Source: Saprospiraceae bacterium
GTDB lineage: Bacteria; Bacteroidota; Bacteroidia; Chitinophagales; Saprospiraceae
NCBI GenBank assembly: GCA_020628645.1
Contig: JAHDES010000001.1
Coordinates: 124,001-188,000 of the forward strand
Direction of reading: 5' to 3'
Length of the DNA stretch: 64,000 bases
Part shown: positions 26,501-34,998 of the stretch, piece after piece
Numbering within the stretch: the first letter of the stretch is position 1
How the letters are laid out: each line of letters opens with the position of its first letter
Translations under genes and position numbers: made by a program
Notes under the pieces: model-generated
Databases searched by the model: none
What the model was told of the DNA's origin: nothing
The model's input: only the letters and a program-made list of their open reading frames with translations

Positions 26501-26765
26501 CTCGAGATTGACTGGTAACATCAATTTCTTGTGTAGTATATCCTGTATAGCTTACTACAAGTGTTGTTGTGCCATCAGGTACACTAACTGAGAACGAACC
26601 ATCAATATCAGTGGTTGTTCCAGTAGAAGTACCTTTTGCAAGTACACTGGCGCCGATAAGAGCTTCTCCAGTATCGTCTGTAACTGTTCCGCTAACAGTT
26701 TTTTGAGCCATTGTTAATCCAATGGAAAAAACAACTGTTGCCATAATTAGCAAAAGTTTTTTCAT
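23580..26765 (-). CDS. SusC/RagA-type TonB-dependent outer-membrane transporter
   Basis: A 1061-residue TonB-dependent receptor. In order: signal peptide (about 1-20), a carboxypeptidase-regulatory-like domain (about 22-105, VSGTVTDDTGEALIGASVLA), the plug with the SusC signature (LVDALNSKVAGVSVVSSSGS at about 141-160 and SLTVLKGAAATALYGVRAAN at about 213-232), then the barrel ending in an aromatic-poor KSYTATIKLNF. Energised by TonB-ExbBD, it imports the ligand caught by the SusD partner. First gene of a four-gene operon with a leader of about 260 bases. Confidence 0.96.
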   Translation of the reverse strand: MKKLLLIMATVVFSIGLTMAQKTVSGTVTDDTGEALIGASVLAKGTSTGTTTDIDGSFSVSVPDGTTTLVVSYTGYTTQEIDVTSQSRVSVVLAEGQLLDEIVVVAGGLEKNKARLGYALQNVEADDVVNAREVNLVDALNSKVAGVSVVSSSGSPGSSSNIRIRGNKSIVGTNSPLFVVDGVPIDNSSSGNDVAGVDQSNRAIDLNPNDIQSLTVLKGAAATALYGVRAANGAIVITTKRGTSGAPKVSISASYSADQYNKMPERQSTYAQGRVLGGVPTYLGPSTGNGFSWGPLISDLEYDGTPTEFDSNGTPVPAGTGNGQAVNAYDPYTFFITGNTYDLNASVSGGTDKVRYYLSGGRLESNGIVPNSTFQRTSFRLNTDADITDKLNVGMSANFVNSGGTRIQRGSNLNGVMLGLMRTAPTFDNGNGKEGQAASDDPETYFLDNGDMRSYRNGIYDNPYWTVNRNPSIDDVNRIIGNVSLSYKLTNDLTLGYKLGLDTYTDKRNAALDVQTNAFRQEPGTVVQSKITNTDLNSDLTLNYNKQISSDFGLNVLAGYNTFQTQFNNQFTTGNTLAIPGFFHISNATDLTAGETISEKRIHGVYLTADLSFSDYLFVNLTGRNDWSSSLPIENNTYQSYSISAGFAFSELLDLGGSFFDYGKLRASWGVVGNDAPVYATSNVFTQAASGGDGFITGIEFPNFGTNAFERSTLLGNPLLTPEKSTTIEFGGEFKFFRGRLGADITYFDIFSEDVIIPLQLSSVTGFTNFVANAAEIRNNGIELVVDATPVRTNDFSWDIAVNFTAMENTVETLAEGIDDYALAGFTSTSADLVPGLPYSVIYGNGFQRTENGDMIIGADGWPLQDPTKRALGDPNPDWTMGARNTFSFKGLSLSALVDVRQGGDMWCGTCGIINYFGTSKVSADERNDVVVFNGVVEQADGSYAPNTQAVALAQADPEATFASFYRVRYGFGGITEMSIFDTSWIRLREVTLGYTLPKSILGDTFDNVSIALSGRNLWLNTDYPGIDPETNLTGDSNGYGLDYFNMPNTKSYTATIKLNF

Positions 26766-27062
26766 ACTAATCCAATTTTGTTAAAAAATTAAATAAAAAA
26801 AGAGATCAAAAATAGTTTAATATATTTAGATATAAGTACAATAACACTAACTTTTTTCTATTTGAAAAAGAAACTGAAGCTATGACTTATATTTATAAAT
26901 ATCAAAATAACGTTCAAGCTAACATTTTAACAAAATGATTAGCTATTTAAAAAGATCAAAAAGTGGGTTGATATGAAAGTATTTAGGAGATGAATATCTC
27001 TAAAATAACAGATCAAGATTGGTTTATTGTTTCAAAAATACATTTATTTTGCTAGCAAACAA
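26766..27062 (-). promoter_or_regulatory. susC promoter and long 5' leader
   Basis: On the minus strand TATTTTTG (27040-27033) fits TAnnTTTG, with TTG (27062-27060) 19 bases upstream. This predicts a leader of about 260 bases before the susC ATG at 26765. The leader is very AT-rich and I see no coding frame, strong hairpin or known riboswitch in it. Long leaders ahead of susC genes are sometimes targets of small RNAs in this phylum. Confidence 0.55.
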
Positions 27063-27117
27063 AAAACTTTAACGATTGTTTGAAATCACCTTTTTATCAG
27101 AAAACTGACTATTCCCA

Positions 27118-27831
27118 CTATTTTAAACAAGCTAAATATCGTTGTATTGTATCTTCTAATCCAAAATATAAAGCATCTGAAATAAGCGCGTGTCCAATGG
27201 ATACTTCTAATAAATTTGGAATACGATCTTTAAAAAATGTAAGATTATCTAAATTCAAATCATGTCCTGCATTGATACCTATTTCCACTTCATTCGCGAC
27301 TATTGCTGCTCTTGTAAATGGAGCAACTGCCGCTTCTCGATCTTCTTCATAATTCTTTGCATAATCCCCTGTGTATAACTCTATTCGGTCGGCTCCAGTA
27401 TATTTTGCGGCCGCAACCATTTCTTCTATCGGATTTACAAAAATGGAAACTCGAATCGCTGCTTCTTGTAATCTCCCTATTACATCCTGTAGAAAAGATT
27501 GATGCTTAATCGTATCCCAGCCTGTATCTGAAGTCAGCACATCAGGGCTATCTGGAACTAGCGTGCACTGATGAGGTTTATTCTCTAAAACGAGTTTTAA
27601 AAAACGCTCATTTGGATTGCCTTCTATATTAAACTCCGTCCTGACTAATGCTTTTAAAATGGGTACATCATTGTAGCGAATATGACGTTCATCTGGACGT
27701 GGATGCACCGTAATACCCTGCGCACCGAATCGTTCACAGTCTTGAGCAACTTGGGCAAGATTGGGCAAATTTTCTCCTCTTGCATTGCGAAGTGTCGCTA
27801 TTTTATTGACATTTACACTGAGTCGGGTCAT
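27118..27831 (-). CDS. pdxJ: Pyridoxine 5'-phosphate synthase
   Basis: A 237-residue TIM-barrel enzyme that condenses 3-amino-2-oxopropyl phosphate with deoxyxylulose 5-phosphate to pyridoxine 5'-phosphate, the last step of the DXP-dependent vitamin B6 route. Recognisable parts are [15 protein letters not shown] (about 5-19), [17 protein letters not shown] (34-50), [15 protein letters not shown] (about 133-147) and [12 protein letters not shown] (about 188-199). Length is standard. A single gene with its own promoter. Confidence 0.96.
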   Translation of the reverse strand: MTRLSVNVNKIATLRNARGENLPNLAQVAQDCERFGAQGITVHPRPDERHIRYNDVPILKALVRTEFNIEGNPNERFLKLVLENKPHQCTLVPDSPDVLTSDTGWDTIKHQSFLQDVIGRLQEAAIRVSIFVNPIEEMVAAAKYTGADRIELYTGDYAKNYEEDREAAVAPFTRAAIVANEVEIGINAGHDLNLDNLTFFKDRIPNLLEVSIGHALISDALYFGLEDTIQRYLACLK

Positions 27832-27893
27832 TTTTTTTGGACGTAGGACATTTTGACTTAGGATATAGGACTTCTATACCTTGGTTTATAGCA

Positions 27894-27901
27894 CAAAGGT
27901 A
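27894..27901 (-). promoter_or_regulatory. -7 element of the pdxJ promoter
   Basis: TACCTTTG on the minus strand exactly fits the Bacteroidota -7 consensus, about 60 bases before the pdxJ ATG. No clear TTG is seen at the -33 position. Confidence 0.5.
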
Positions 27902-27968
27902 GATTTTTAGTTGTAGAAGGTGTATTGATTCTGTCATAGAATTTTCATTTTTTATTGTAAAACGTAAA

Positions 27969-27999
27969 AAGGCAAGCCCTCTTTACGAGAACTTGCCTT
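27969..27999 (-). terminator. Terminator of the Lys-rich protein gene
   Basis: Stem aaggcaag / cttgcctt with a 15-base loop. On the minus strand it is followed by a T run, about 35 bases after the stop codon at 28033. Confidence 0.75.
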
Positions 28000-28032
28000 C
28001 TTTCAATTCTATTTCTTGAACTTATGGAGTGA

Positions 28033-28755
28033 TTACTTTTGGGCTTTTGATTTCATTTTACCTTTAGCCACTTTTTCTTCCAGTTCACGAGTTTTTTCTT
28101 CTGCCTTTTTAATCTTATCCATTTTTTCATCGTATTCTTTTTGGGAAATTTTCTTTTCCTTTAGGTCTTTTTGTGCCTTTTCTTTGGCTGCCTTAATTTT
28201 GGTACGCGCTTCTTTAGATTTGGTATTTCCTCGTTCAATGGATTTTTCTAAATTTTGGCGTTTTTTAGCATTTTGAGTGCGGGCTTCCGTAGCGCGCGCT
28301 TGTCCGTACTCTTTACCTTTAAGTTCGCCTTTATTTTTACCGTAGGCATTGCCTTTGTTAGCTTTTTCCTTATTCTTTCCATTGCCTTTACTGCCAGCTT
28401 CTGCTGATTTTCCTTTTGTTTTTTCCTTATTCTTTCCTTCTCGCTCATCGTCATCGTCCTCCTCCATTTCTTCATTTTCGTATTCGCCATCATCATCCAT
28501 ATCCATGTCGTCATCATCTTTGCCTTTATTTGACTTATCTTTATCTTTTCCTTTCCCCTTGCTTTTTCCTTTGGAAATTTCTTCACTTATTTCATCTTCT
28601 GCTTTATCTTTTTTACCTTTTATTTTTTGTTCCATCTCAGCTTTTTTCTGTAAGCCTTTCCCCTTGCCTTTTCCTTGAGCCAGTACTTCACTTGCTGTCA
28701 TTGTAAAAAGCAAACAAATACAAAAAGCTGTAATTTTTAACATTAAATTTTTCAT
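28033..28755 (-). CDS. Secreted Lys/Glu-rich low-complexity protein
   Basis: A 240-residue exported protein: signal peptide ending near ASEVLAQ, then repeated KGKGK and NKEKANKGN blocks, a strongly acidic Asp/Glu/Met stretch (about 83-105) and a C-terminal coiled coil (about 160-235) rich in Lys, Glu and Ala. Both charge extremes suggest a disordered, possibly cation- or polymer-binding surface protein. Similar Lys-rich proteins occur in Bacteroidota but I know no function. Opposite-strand frames in this region are Ser/Phe-rich by-products. Confidence 0.6.
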   Translation of the reverse strand: MKNLMLKITAFCICLLFTMTASEVLAQGKGKGKGLQKKAEMEQKIKGKKDKAEDEISEEISKGKSKGKGKDKDKSNKGKDDDDMDMDDDGEYENEEMEEDDDDEREGKNKEKTKGKSAEAGSKGNGKNKEKANKGNAYGKNKGELKGKEYGQARATEARTQNAKKRQNLEKSIERGNTKSKEARTKIKAAKEKAQKDLKEKKISQKEYDEKMDKIKKAEEKTRELEEKVAKGKMKSKAQK

Positions 28756-28909
28756 AATTCTCGGTTTTAATGATTGAATTATTACCGATTTAAATGATAA
28801 ATGTTGTGAACTCCATTTCCATTACATCGGCATTATACCTTTTCTATAGAAACTACATAATCTACCATTAGAAAAGGTATAAGAATTTTTAAGTTTAGAC
28901 GTAAGTCAT

Positions 28910-29131
28910 CTAGTTGGAGTCAATATCTTGCAATAATCCATCCAATTCATCAACTGTCTCATCAATTTCTTTAGTTTGAGACTCCATTTCTTTACTTAAT
29001 GAATCTAATTTTACCACTTCTTCTTTTTGCTCTTTATTTTCCTGATTATCAGATATTTGTGAACCATTATTATTTCCACAAGCAGAAAATAAGCCCATAG
29101 ATATTAAGGCAACGAATAGTATTTTTTGCAT
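28910..29131 (-). CDS. Small lipoprotein
   Basis: A 73-residue lipoprotein with lipobox MGLFSACGN (lipid Cys at about 18), a Gln/Asn-rich linker and one amphipathic helix (VVKLDSLSKEMESQTKEIDE) that could form a coiled coil. It resembles small Lpp-like lipoproteins only in layout. It lies about 55 bases after acs and may be co-transcribed with it. Confidence 0.65.
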   Translation of the reverse strand: MQKILFVALISMGLFSACGNNNGSQISDNQENKEQKEEVVKLDSLSKEMESQTKEIDETVDELDGLLQDIDSN

Positions 29132-29186
29132 AATTGTTAATGTTTATTTAAAAAAAGAAAATGAGTTTTAAGAGCATAAAAATTGA

Positions 29187-31085
29187 CTATACCAAAGCCC
29201 CATCTTTGATGTCTTCTACACATTCTGGATTGAGTAAAGTAGATACATCTCCAAGATTGGAGGTATCACTTGATGCTATTTTTCTAAGTATACGACGCAT
29301 AATTTTCCCAGAACGTGTTTTGGGAAGTCCGTTGACAAATTGTATTTTATCAGGTTTGGCGATAGGGCCTATTTCTTTAGTTACGACTGCTAAAATTTCT
29401 TTACGGAACGCATCATCTAAATTTTTATCTGCTGTAATAACATAGGCATAAATTCCTTGTCCTTTAATATCATGAGGATAGCCGACTACTGCAGATTCAA
29501 TTACATTAGGATGTTCATTGATGGCATTTTCAACTTCAGCTGTTCCCATTCGATGTCCTGATACATTGATTACATCATCTACACGACCAATCACTCGAAT
29601 GCGCCCATCTTCATCTCTTCTTGCCCCATCTCCTGTAAAGTACATATTTTCAAAAGCCGAAAAATACACCTGACGACATCGTTCATGATCGCCATAAGTT
29701 GTTCTTAACATAGAAGGCCAAGGAAATTTTATACAAAGCAAACCTTCGACATTATTATCTGGTAATTCATTACCAGCTGCATCGACTAAAATAGGCTGAA
29801 TTCCAGGCATAGGATAAGAGGCATAAGTGGGTTTGGCATCGGTTATATTCGGTAAAGGAGTAATCATTACGCCACCCGTCTCGGTTTGCCACCAAGTGTC
29901 AATAATAGGTGATTTGCCTTTTCCAATGTGTTTATCATACCAGTGCCATGCCTCTTCATTGATGGGTTCACCTACTGAACCCAATAATTTGATACTCGAC
30001 AGATCATATTTCGCGGGCCATTCATCTCCTTTTGCCATTAAGGCACGAATCGCGGTGGGTGCGGTATAAAATTGATTGACCTTGTGTTTTTCACAAATTT
30101 GCCAGAAACGACCTGCATCTGGATAAGTGGGTACGCCCTCAAACATCATTGTCGTAGCACCCGCTAAAAGCGGTCCATATACAATATAAGAATGACCCGT
30201 GATCCAACCAATATCTGCGGTACACCAATAAATGTCCCCTTCTTTATATTGAAAAACATTTCTAAAACTAAAACAAGTATACACCATGTAGCCACCACAA
30301 GTATGTACCACTCCTTTGGGTTTCCCTGTAGAGCCTGAAGTGTATAAAATAAACAACATATCCTCCGCATCCATGACCTCGGCTTCGCACTGAGTGGATT
30401 GTCCATTTACAATATCGTGCCACCAAAGATCTGTATCATCACTCCAATTGACGGCATCGCCTGTATTTTTATGGACTAAAACGGTTTCTACACTATTGCA
30501 GCCAATATCCATTGCTTCATCAACGACTTGTTTGACGGGAATTTTCTTTGCACCTCGATTATTAAAATCTGAACAAATAATCATCTTTGCTTTTGCATCA
30601 TCTACACGATCTGCCAATGCTTGTGCAGAAAAACCAGCAAATACGACCGAATGCACCGCCCCAATACGCGCACATGCAAGTACTCCAATTGCCAATTCGG
30701 GCGTCATGGGCATATAGAACACCACTCGATCACCTTTTTGAATCCCTTTAGCTTTAAGGGCATTGGCACATTGACAAACAGCAACTAATAACTCCTTATA
30801 GGTGTAGGTTTGAACATCATCTTCTGGTGAATTAGGCTCCCATAAAATGGCGACTTGATCGCCTCTTGTTTCAAGATGTCGATCGAGGCAATTGTAGGTG
30901 ATATTTAGTTTTCCATTGATGAACCATTGAACGCGGGGTTTTTGGAAATTCCAATCAAGTACTTTTTCATAAGGCGAAAACCAAGTAAAAGTATCCGCTT
31001 GTTCTGCCCAGAACGTTTCTGGATCATTAACGCTTCTTTGGTAGGTGTCTTTATAATCTTGGAGCGAGGTAATTTGTTTTGTCAT
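29187..31085 (-). CDS. acs: Acetyl-CoA synthetase (AMP-forming)
   Basis: A 632-residue adenylate-forming enzyme that converts acetate, ATP and CoA to acetyl-CoA, AMP and pyrophosphate. Motifs include the P-loop LYTSGSTGKPKG, the AMP-binding DTWWQTETGG, the hinge region FTGDGARRDEDGRI and the C-terminal GKIMRRILRKIA with the lysine that is acetylated in known Acs enzymes. The frame is open to an earlier ATG at 31112, but MTKQITSLQDYK at 31085 fits the family start and leaves room for the promoter. The symporter encoded upstream on the same strand could supply acetate. Confidence 0.95.
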   Translation of the reverse strand: MTKQITSLQDYKDTYQRSVNDPETFWAEQADTFTWFSPYEKVLDWNFQKPRVQWFINGKLNITYNCLDRHLETRGDQVAILWEPNSPEDDVQTYTYKELLVAVCQCANALKAKGIQKGDRVVFYMPMTPELAIGVLACARIGAVHSVVFAGFSAQALADRVDDAKAKMIICSDFNNRGAKKIPVKQVVDEAMDIGCNSVETVLVHKNTGDAVNWSDDTDLWWHDIVNGQSTQCEAEVMDAEDMLFILYTSGSTGKPKGVVHTCGGYMVYTCFSFRNVFQYKEGDIYWCTADIGWITGHSYIVYGPLLAGATTMMFEGVPTYPDAGRFWQICEKHKVNQFYTAPTAIRALMAKGDEWPAKYDLSSIKLLGSVGEPINEEAWHWYDKHIGKGKSPIIDTWWQTETGGVMITPLPNITDAKPTYASYPMPGIQPILVDAAGNELPDNNVEGLLCIKFPWPSMLRTTYGDHERCRQVYFSAFENMYFTGDGARRDEDGRIRVIGRVDDVINVSGHRMGTAEVENAINEHPNVIESAVVGYPHDIKGQGIYAYVITADKNLDDAFRKEILAVVTKEIGPIAKPDKIQFVNGLPKTRSGKIMRRILRKIASSDTSNLGDVSTLLNPECVEDIKDGALV

Positions 31086-31127
31086 GGTCAGCAATAAAAT
31101 ACGTATAGTCAAAAAAAGAAATATTCC

Positions 31128-31135
31128 TAAAGGTA
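31128..31135 (-). promoter_or_regulatory. Candidate -7 element of the acs promoter
   Basis: TACCTTTA on the minus strand, one base from the consensus, lies about 43 bases before the acs start at 31085, with a TTG about 17 bases upstream. Moderate match. Confidence 0.4.
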
Positions 31136-31211
31136 ATAAACTTTAGGCATTTACAATTTTCTTTTATACCGATATTCTTTCTAGCTATAGATACATTTTT
31201 ACGAAACAAAA

Positions 31212-31934
31212 CTAGGGATTCACCACTACTCCAATACTTAATTGCAAGGCAAGTATACGCTGATGAAATTCTCCTTCAAATATCCCATCACGAGAATTGA
31301 TGTAATAATTGAAATCTAAATCATTGAGTGGCGCGTTTTGAAAATTGAGTTTGGAGGTCAGCGCGAAATTATCGGTAAACGAATAAATAAAACGTGAAGA
31401 TACATTGACCGTAGGAAGTACAACGGGCAAGGGTTTATCTGTAGCATCCCAATAAAAACGATTACCAACCCTATAAGTACCTTTAGTTGTTGAAATATCA
31501 ATATTCACCCCTACACCTAATCCTACAAATGCCTTAAATTTTTCTGCTTTTATGTACTCTATCAAATAATTACCTCCAAGGCTAATCATATACAGCGCAC
31601 TAGGCATTCGTAAACAACAATCTTCATCATAAATAAAATCAAATTCATATTTAAGATTTGATGGAGAAACACTATAATCAAGAAAGCCAGCAGCAAAATA
31701 AACCTCCCACAACTTAGCCTTTTTTGTAGACATCAATTGACTTCCGCTAAAACCAATATTTGTTCCTAAGCCCTTATCCAAAAATGCTTGAGCAATGGCA
31801 TCATTACTATAGGCATTTTGATTCAAAGCATAGTAGCCTTCAATGATCATTTTAGATGGAAGCTTATCTTGGGTAAATGATAAAAAATAAAGAACTAAGA
31901 AAAAAAGTACAGCAAGATATTTTTTGTAAATCAT
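31212..31934 (-). CDS. Probable outer-membrane beta-barrel protein
   Basis: A 240-residue exported protein with a signal peptide ending near FLSFTQD and alternating beta strands rich in Tyr and Phe (YALYMISLGGNYLIEY type, then FKAFVGLGVGVNID), ending in LALQLSIGVVVNP. The pattern is that of a small outer-membrane barrel of the PorT/OmpW-like size class. Specific function unknown. It lies 22 bases after the peroxiredoxin-like gene, likely in the same transcript. Confidence 0.65.
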   Translation of the reverse strand: MIYKKYLAVLFFLVLYFLSFTQDKLPSKMIIEGYYALNQNAYSNDAIAQAFLDKGLGTNIGFSGSQLMSTKKAKLWEVYFAAGFLDYSVSPSNLKYEFDFIYDEDCCLRMPSALYMISLGGNYLIEYIKAEKFKAFVGLGVGVNIDISTTKGTYRVGNRFYWDATDKPLPVVLPTVNVSSRFIYSFTDNFALTSKLNFQNAPLNDLDFNYYINSRDGIFEGEFHQRILALQLSIGVVVNP

Positions 31935-31956
31935 ATTTTTAAGAAATTTTTATTTT

Positions 31957-32646
31957 CTACAAAGCCGCCAACACATCTTCTACACTCGCTCTTTTCCGAT
32001 AATTGGGATCAAAATGTACCCATTTTATTGTTCCATCTTGACCAATAATATAAGTCGCTGGAATGGGGAGATAAGCTTCTTCTTGTTCATTCACTTGAGC
32101 TATGGTTAGGTCTTTTTTCCAGTTGCTAAATTTTTCGTTGTAGCCATCGCTTACTTTAAAGCTTACGCCATATAAATCCATGATTTTGTGATTGGAATCA
32201 CTGATAAATGGAATGGCTAAATTTGTTTCTGCTACTGTTTTATGGATGTTTTGTTCACCTTCTGGAGCAATGGCGATGACTTGTGCCCCTTTTGCTTTTA
32301 TAGCATCTAAATTGTCCACATAAGTGGCTAGATTTTTTGTACAAATAGGACACCAATAGCCTCGATAGAAAACAAGTACGACATCGCCTTCTTTTGTCAG
32401 TTCGGATAATTGAATGGGATTTCCATTTTGATCATTTCCACTAAAATCAGGGGCTTTTGTTCCTACTTCTAATGCGCCAATTTTGTTGATACTTTCCTCT
32501 GCAATACCATGTTTTTCATAGTCAATTTCAGATGATAGCGTTTCTTTTTTTTCAGGTGCTTTAGTCTCAGCTGTAGTAGTTGGTGTTTCTGAACATGCTA
32601 GTAGTATTAAAAAAATGGGAAGAAGAAAAGTGAGTTGTTTTGTCAT
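31957..32646 (-). CDS. Peroxiredoxin-like (AhpC/TSA) lipoprotein
   Basis: A 229-residue lipoprotein (LILLACSE) with a thioredoxin-fold AhpC/TSA domain: GTKAPDFSGNDQNGNPIQLS (about 57-76) and the active-site region VLVFYRGYWCPICTKN, with a CPIC motif. A later PATYIIGQDGTIKW is the usual cis-proline region. It should reduce peroxides or act as a thiol reductase on the periplasmic or surface side. A CxxC site is seen in bacterioferritin-comigratory-like members. It sits between the barrel gene and the symporter genes. Confidence 0.82.
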   Translation of the reverse strand: MTKQLTFLLPIFLILLACSETPTTTAETKAPEKKETLSSEIDYEKHGIAEESINKIGALEVGTKAPDFSGNDQNGNPIQLSELTKEGDVVLVFYRGYWCPICTKNLATYVDNLDAIKAKGAQVIAIAPEGEQNIHKTVAETNLAIPFISDSNHKIMDLYGVSFKVSDGYNEKFSNWKKDLTIAQVNEQEEAYLPIPATYIIGQDGTIKWVHFDPNYRKRASVEDVLAAL

Positions 32647-32712
32647 GATTTTTTATTTTAAATGGCTTTCGATAAGATGATTATGTAAAAAATGATAGCC
32701 AAGTTTTTCATT

Positions 32713-32799
32713 GCGAGTTTGGAAACTCGCTGAATATTTTTTGGAGAAGTTTGGAAACTTCTCCAATCAGTAGAATTTGATATTAGACTTTAAAAGTCT
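32713..32799. repeat. Three tandem intergenic palindromes (R4 type)
   Basis: Three perfect hairpins follow one another: GCGAGTTTGGAAACTCGC (32713-32730), a 22-base one with arms ggagaagttt / aaacttctcc (32743-32764) and AGACTT-taa-AAGTCT (32785-32799). The first two share the AGTTTGGAAACT centre. They lie between the symporter stop and the peroxiredoxin-like start, and could act as terminators or mRNA-end stabilisers. Confidence 0.75.
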
Positions 32800-32807
32800 G
32801 GTTTATA

Positions 32808-34499
32808 TTAATGTGCTGCTGCCTTTCCTGCTCCTCTTGGGATACGAATTTCTTCTACCATTTGTTGAACAGATTCGGGAGGTGGCGCTGTCATACGACT
32901 AACAACTAGTGCCACGATTAAGTTGATAAACATACCCAATGTTCCAATTCCTTCGGGTCGAATGCCAAACCAATATCCATCTGGCGTACCTGGCCCACCC
33001 AATTGTGGTTTGAAATACCAAATATAAATAGTAGTAAAAACAATCCCCACGATCATTCCTGAAATAGCTCCTTCTTTATTCATACGTTTATCAAAAATGC
33101 CTAAAATAATGGCAGGAAAGAAGGAGGAAGCCGCTAGTCCAAATGCTAATGCTACCACTTGAGCCACAAAACCCGGTGGATTCATCCCTGCTAGCCCCGC
33201 CCCCACTACAGCGACTGCTATAGCAATTCGAGCCGCTAATAATTCTCCCTTTTCAGAAATATTGGGACGCAAATAATTCTTTAATAAATCATGGGAAATA
33301 GAGGTGGCAATGACCAGTAACAAACCTGCGGCTGTCGAAAGTGCTGCTGCCAATCCTCCCGCTACGACCAGCGCAATGACCCAAGCTGGTAAATTGGCGA
33401 TTTCAGGGTTGGCGAGTACCATAATATCTCGATCAATGGTTAATTCATTGGCTGTTTTATCGGCAACATATTGAATACGTCCATCTCCATTTTTATCGTC
33501 AAAAGAAATTAATTCTGCACCTTCCCATTTTTTAAACCAAGAAGGCATTTCCGTATATTCTGTATTGGAAACGGTTTGCAATAAATTGGTTCTAGCAAAA
33601 GCCGCCACTGCTGGGGCAGTTGTATATAAAATAGCAATAAATAAAAGAGCGTATCCAGCTGATTTTCGCGCATCTCGCACTTTCGGCACGGTAAAAAATC
33701 GAACAATCACATGCGGCAATCCTGCCGTTCCCAACATCAATGCCGCTGTAATAAAAAAGACATTAATCCGATCATCCATTCCAGATGTGGTATAACTACC
33801 AAAACCTAAATCTTCACTTAGTAAATTCAATTTATCCAAGAGATAAGTTCCATCCGAAAGTGTCCCTCCCATCCCAATTTGTGGAATCGGATTGCCCACC
33901 ATTTGCAAGGAAATAAAAATAGCAGGTACCGTAAATGCAAAAATCAATACACAATATTGCGCCACTTGGGTATAAGTAATCCCCTTCATTCCTCCCAATA
34001 CCGCATAGAAAAATACTATAGCAATGCCGATTAAAATTCCTGTAGAAAATGGCACTTCTAAAAATCGAGCAAAAGCAACGCCGACTCCTTTCATTTGTCC
34101 TACCACATAGGTAAAGGAAACGAAAATGGCACAGATCAAAGCGACTAAACGCGCTTGACTCGAATAATAGCGTTCTCCAATGAAATCAGGTACGGTAAAT
34201 TTTCCAAACTTCCGAAGATAAGGCGCAAGCAAAAGTGCTAAAAGGACGTAACCGCCCGTCCAGCCCATGAGGTATTGTGAGCCACCGTAGCCCATAAACG
34301 AAATCAAACCTGCCATGCTTAGATACGATGCCGCAGACATCCAATCAGCAGCCGTTGCCATTCCATTGGCAAGTGGAGATACGCCTCCCCCTGCTACATA
34401 AAATTCCTTTGTAGAACCTGCTCTTGCCCAGATAGCAACAGCAATGTAGAGTAAAAAAGTTGCTCCTACAATGAGGAAGGTCCAAGTTTGAACACTCAT
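32808..34499 (-). CDS. Sodium:solute symporter, large subunit (acetate permease-like)
   Basis: A 563-residue member of the sodium/solute symporter family with about 13 membrane helices, closest in pattern to ActP/VC_2705-type permeases: GGVSPLANGMATAADWMSAA (about 37-56), GGMKGITYTQVAQYCVL and AGGLAAALSTAAGLLLVI. This type works with a small DUF4212 subunit, encoded nearby. It probably takes up acetate, pyruvate or a similar short acid with sodium; acs on the same strand supports acetate. The DUF4212 gene is normally directly adjacent, but here a SLOG-like gene lies between. Confidence 0.9.
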   Translation of the reverse strand: MSVQTWTFLIVGATFLLYIAVAIWARAGSTKEFYVAGGGVSPLANGMATAADWMSAASYLSMAGLISFMGYGGSQYLMGWTGGYVLLALLLAPYLRKFGKFTVPDFIGERYYSSQARLVALICAIFVSFTYVVGQMKGVGVAFARFLEVPFSTGILIGIAIVFFYAVLGGMKGITYTQVAQYCVLIFAFTVPAIFISLQMVGNPIPQIGMGGTLSDGTYLLDKLNLLSEDLGFGSYTTSGMDDRINVFFITAALMLGTAGLPHVIVRFFTVPKVRDARKSAGYALLFIAILYTTAPAVAAFARTNLLQTVSNTEYTEMPSWFKKWEGAELISFDDKNGDGRIQYVADKTANELTIDRDIMVLANPEIANLPAWVIALVVAGGLAAALSTAAGLLLVIATSISHDLLKNYLRPNISEKGELLAARIAIAVAVVGAGLAGMNPPGFVAQVVALAFGLAASSFFPAIILGIFDKRMNKEGAISGMIVGIVFTTIYIWYFKPQLGGPGTPDGYWFGIRPEGIGTLGMFINLIVALVVSRMTAPPPESVQQMVEEIRIPRGAGKAAAH

Positions 34500-34542
34500 G
34501 GTTTTTCGTTTTTATAACTGTAGAATGATAAGTAAAATCCAC

Positions 34543-34998
34543 TCATTTACCGTACCATTCTATTTCAAATTCTTTTACTAATCGTTCTAAAGGTCGTGAG
34601 GCGTGACGTTCTTTGAATAAAGCTGTTTCTGTTCTACTTTGTTTTCCCCCTCCTATTCTGATTAATGCATCAATATATTGAACAAATGCTTTTGATTCAT
34701 CTCCAAATCGTTCGCCTTCTATGATTACTTTTTGTACTGGATAGACGCCACTCTTGACTCGTAGAGCTTGCTGGGCAGAAAAGCCAACCGTTATAAATCC
34801 ATATTGATCGGCTAGTTCGTAGGCTATTTTAGGGACACCCATGTTAGTATAACCACTTACAATTTCTATTTGCTTGTTGGGATGTTTTTCCTTTATTCGT
34901 TGGAAAATCTCATTTAGCAATTGATACGCTGCTTTTTTATCAAATTGATTTCTACTAAATCCAACCACTCCATATTTAATTATTTTATCACTGCTCAT
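34543..34998 (-). CDS. SLOG/LOG-like Rossmann-fold protein inserted between symporter subunits
   Basis: A 151-residue cytoplasmic protein. EIVSGYTNMGVPKIAYELAD (about 44-63) followed by GFITVGFSA and the late glycine-rich IRIGGGKQSRTETALFKE (about 112-129) fit the SLOG superfamily, which binds nucleotides or nucleotide-like ligands; the final part matches the PGGxGTxxE pattern loosely. It overlaps the DUF4212 gene by 11 bases and lies 43 bases before the symporter. It may sense a nucleotide signal and control the transporter, or be a nucleoside-modifying enzyme of the LOG type; both are inference. Confidence 0.6.
   Translation of the reverse strand: MSSDKIIKYGVVGFSRNQFDKKAAYQLLNEIFQRIKEKHPNKQIEIVSGYTNMGVPKIAYELADQYGFITVGFSAQQALRVKSGVYPVQKVIIEGERFGDESKAFVQYIDALIRIGGGKQSRTETALFKERHASRPLERLVKEFEIEWYGK

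Noticed and set aside
28248-28706. Long Ser/Phe/Leu-rich frames opposite the Lys-rich secreted protein
   Set aside because: Low-complexity shadow of a repetitive gene; no start context or family.
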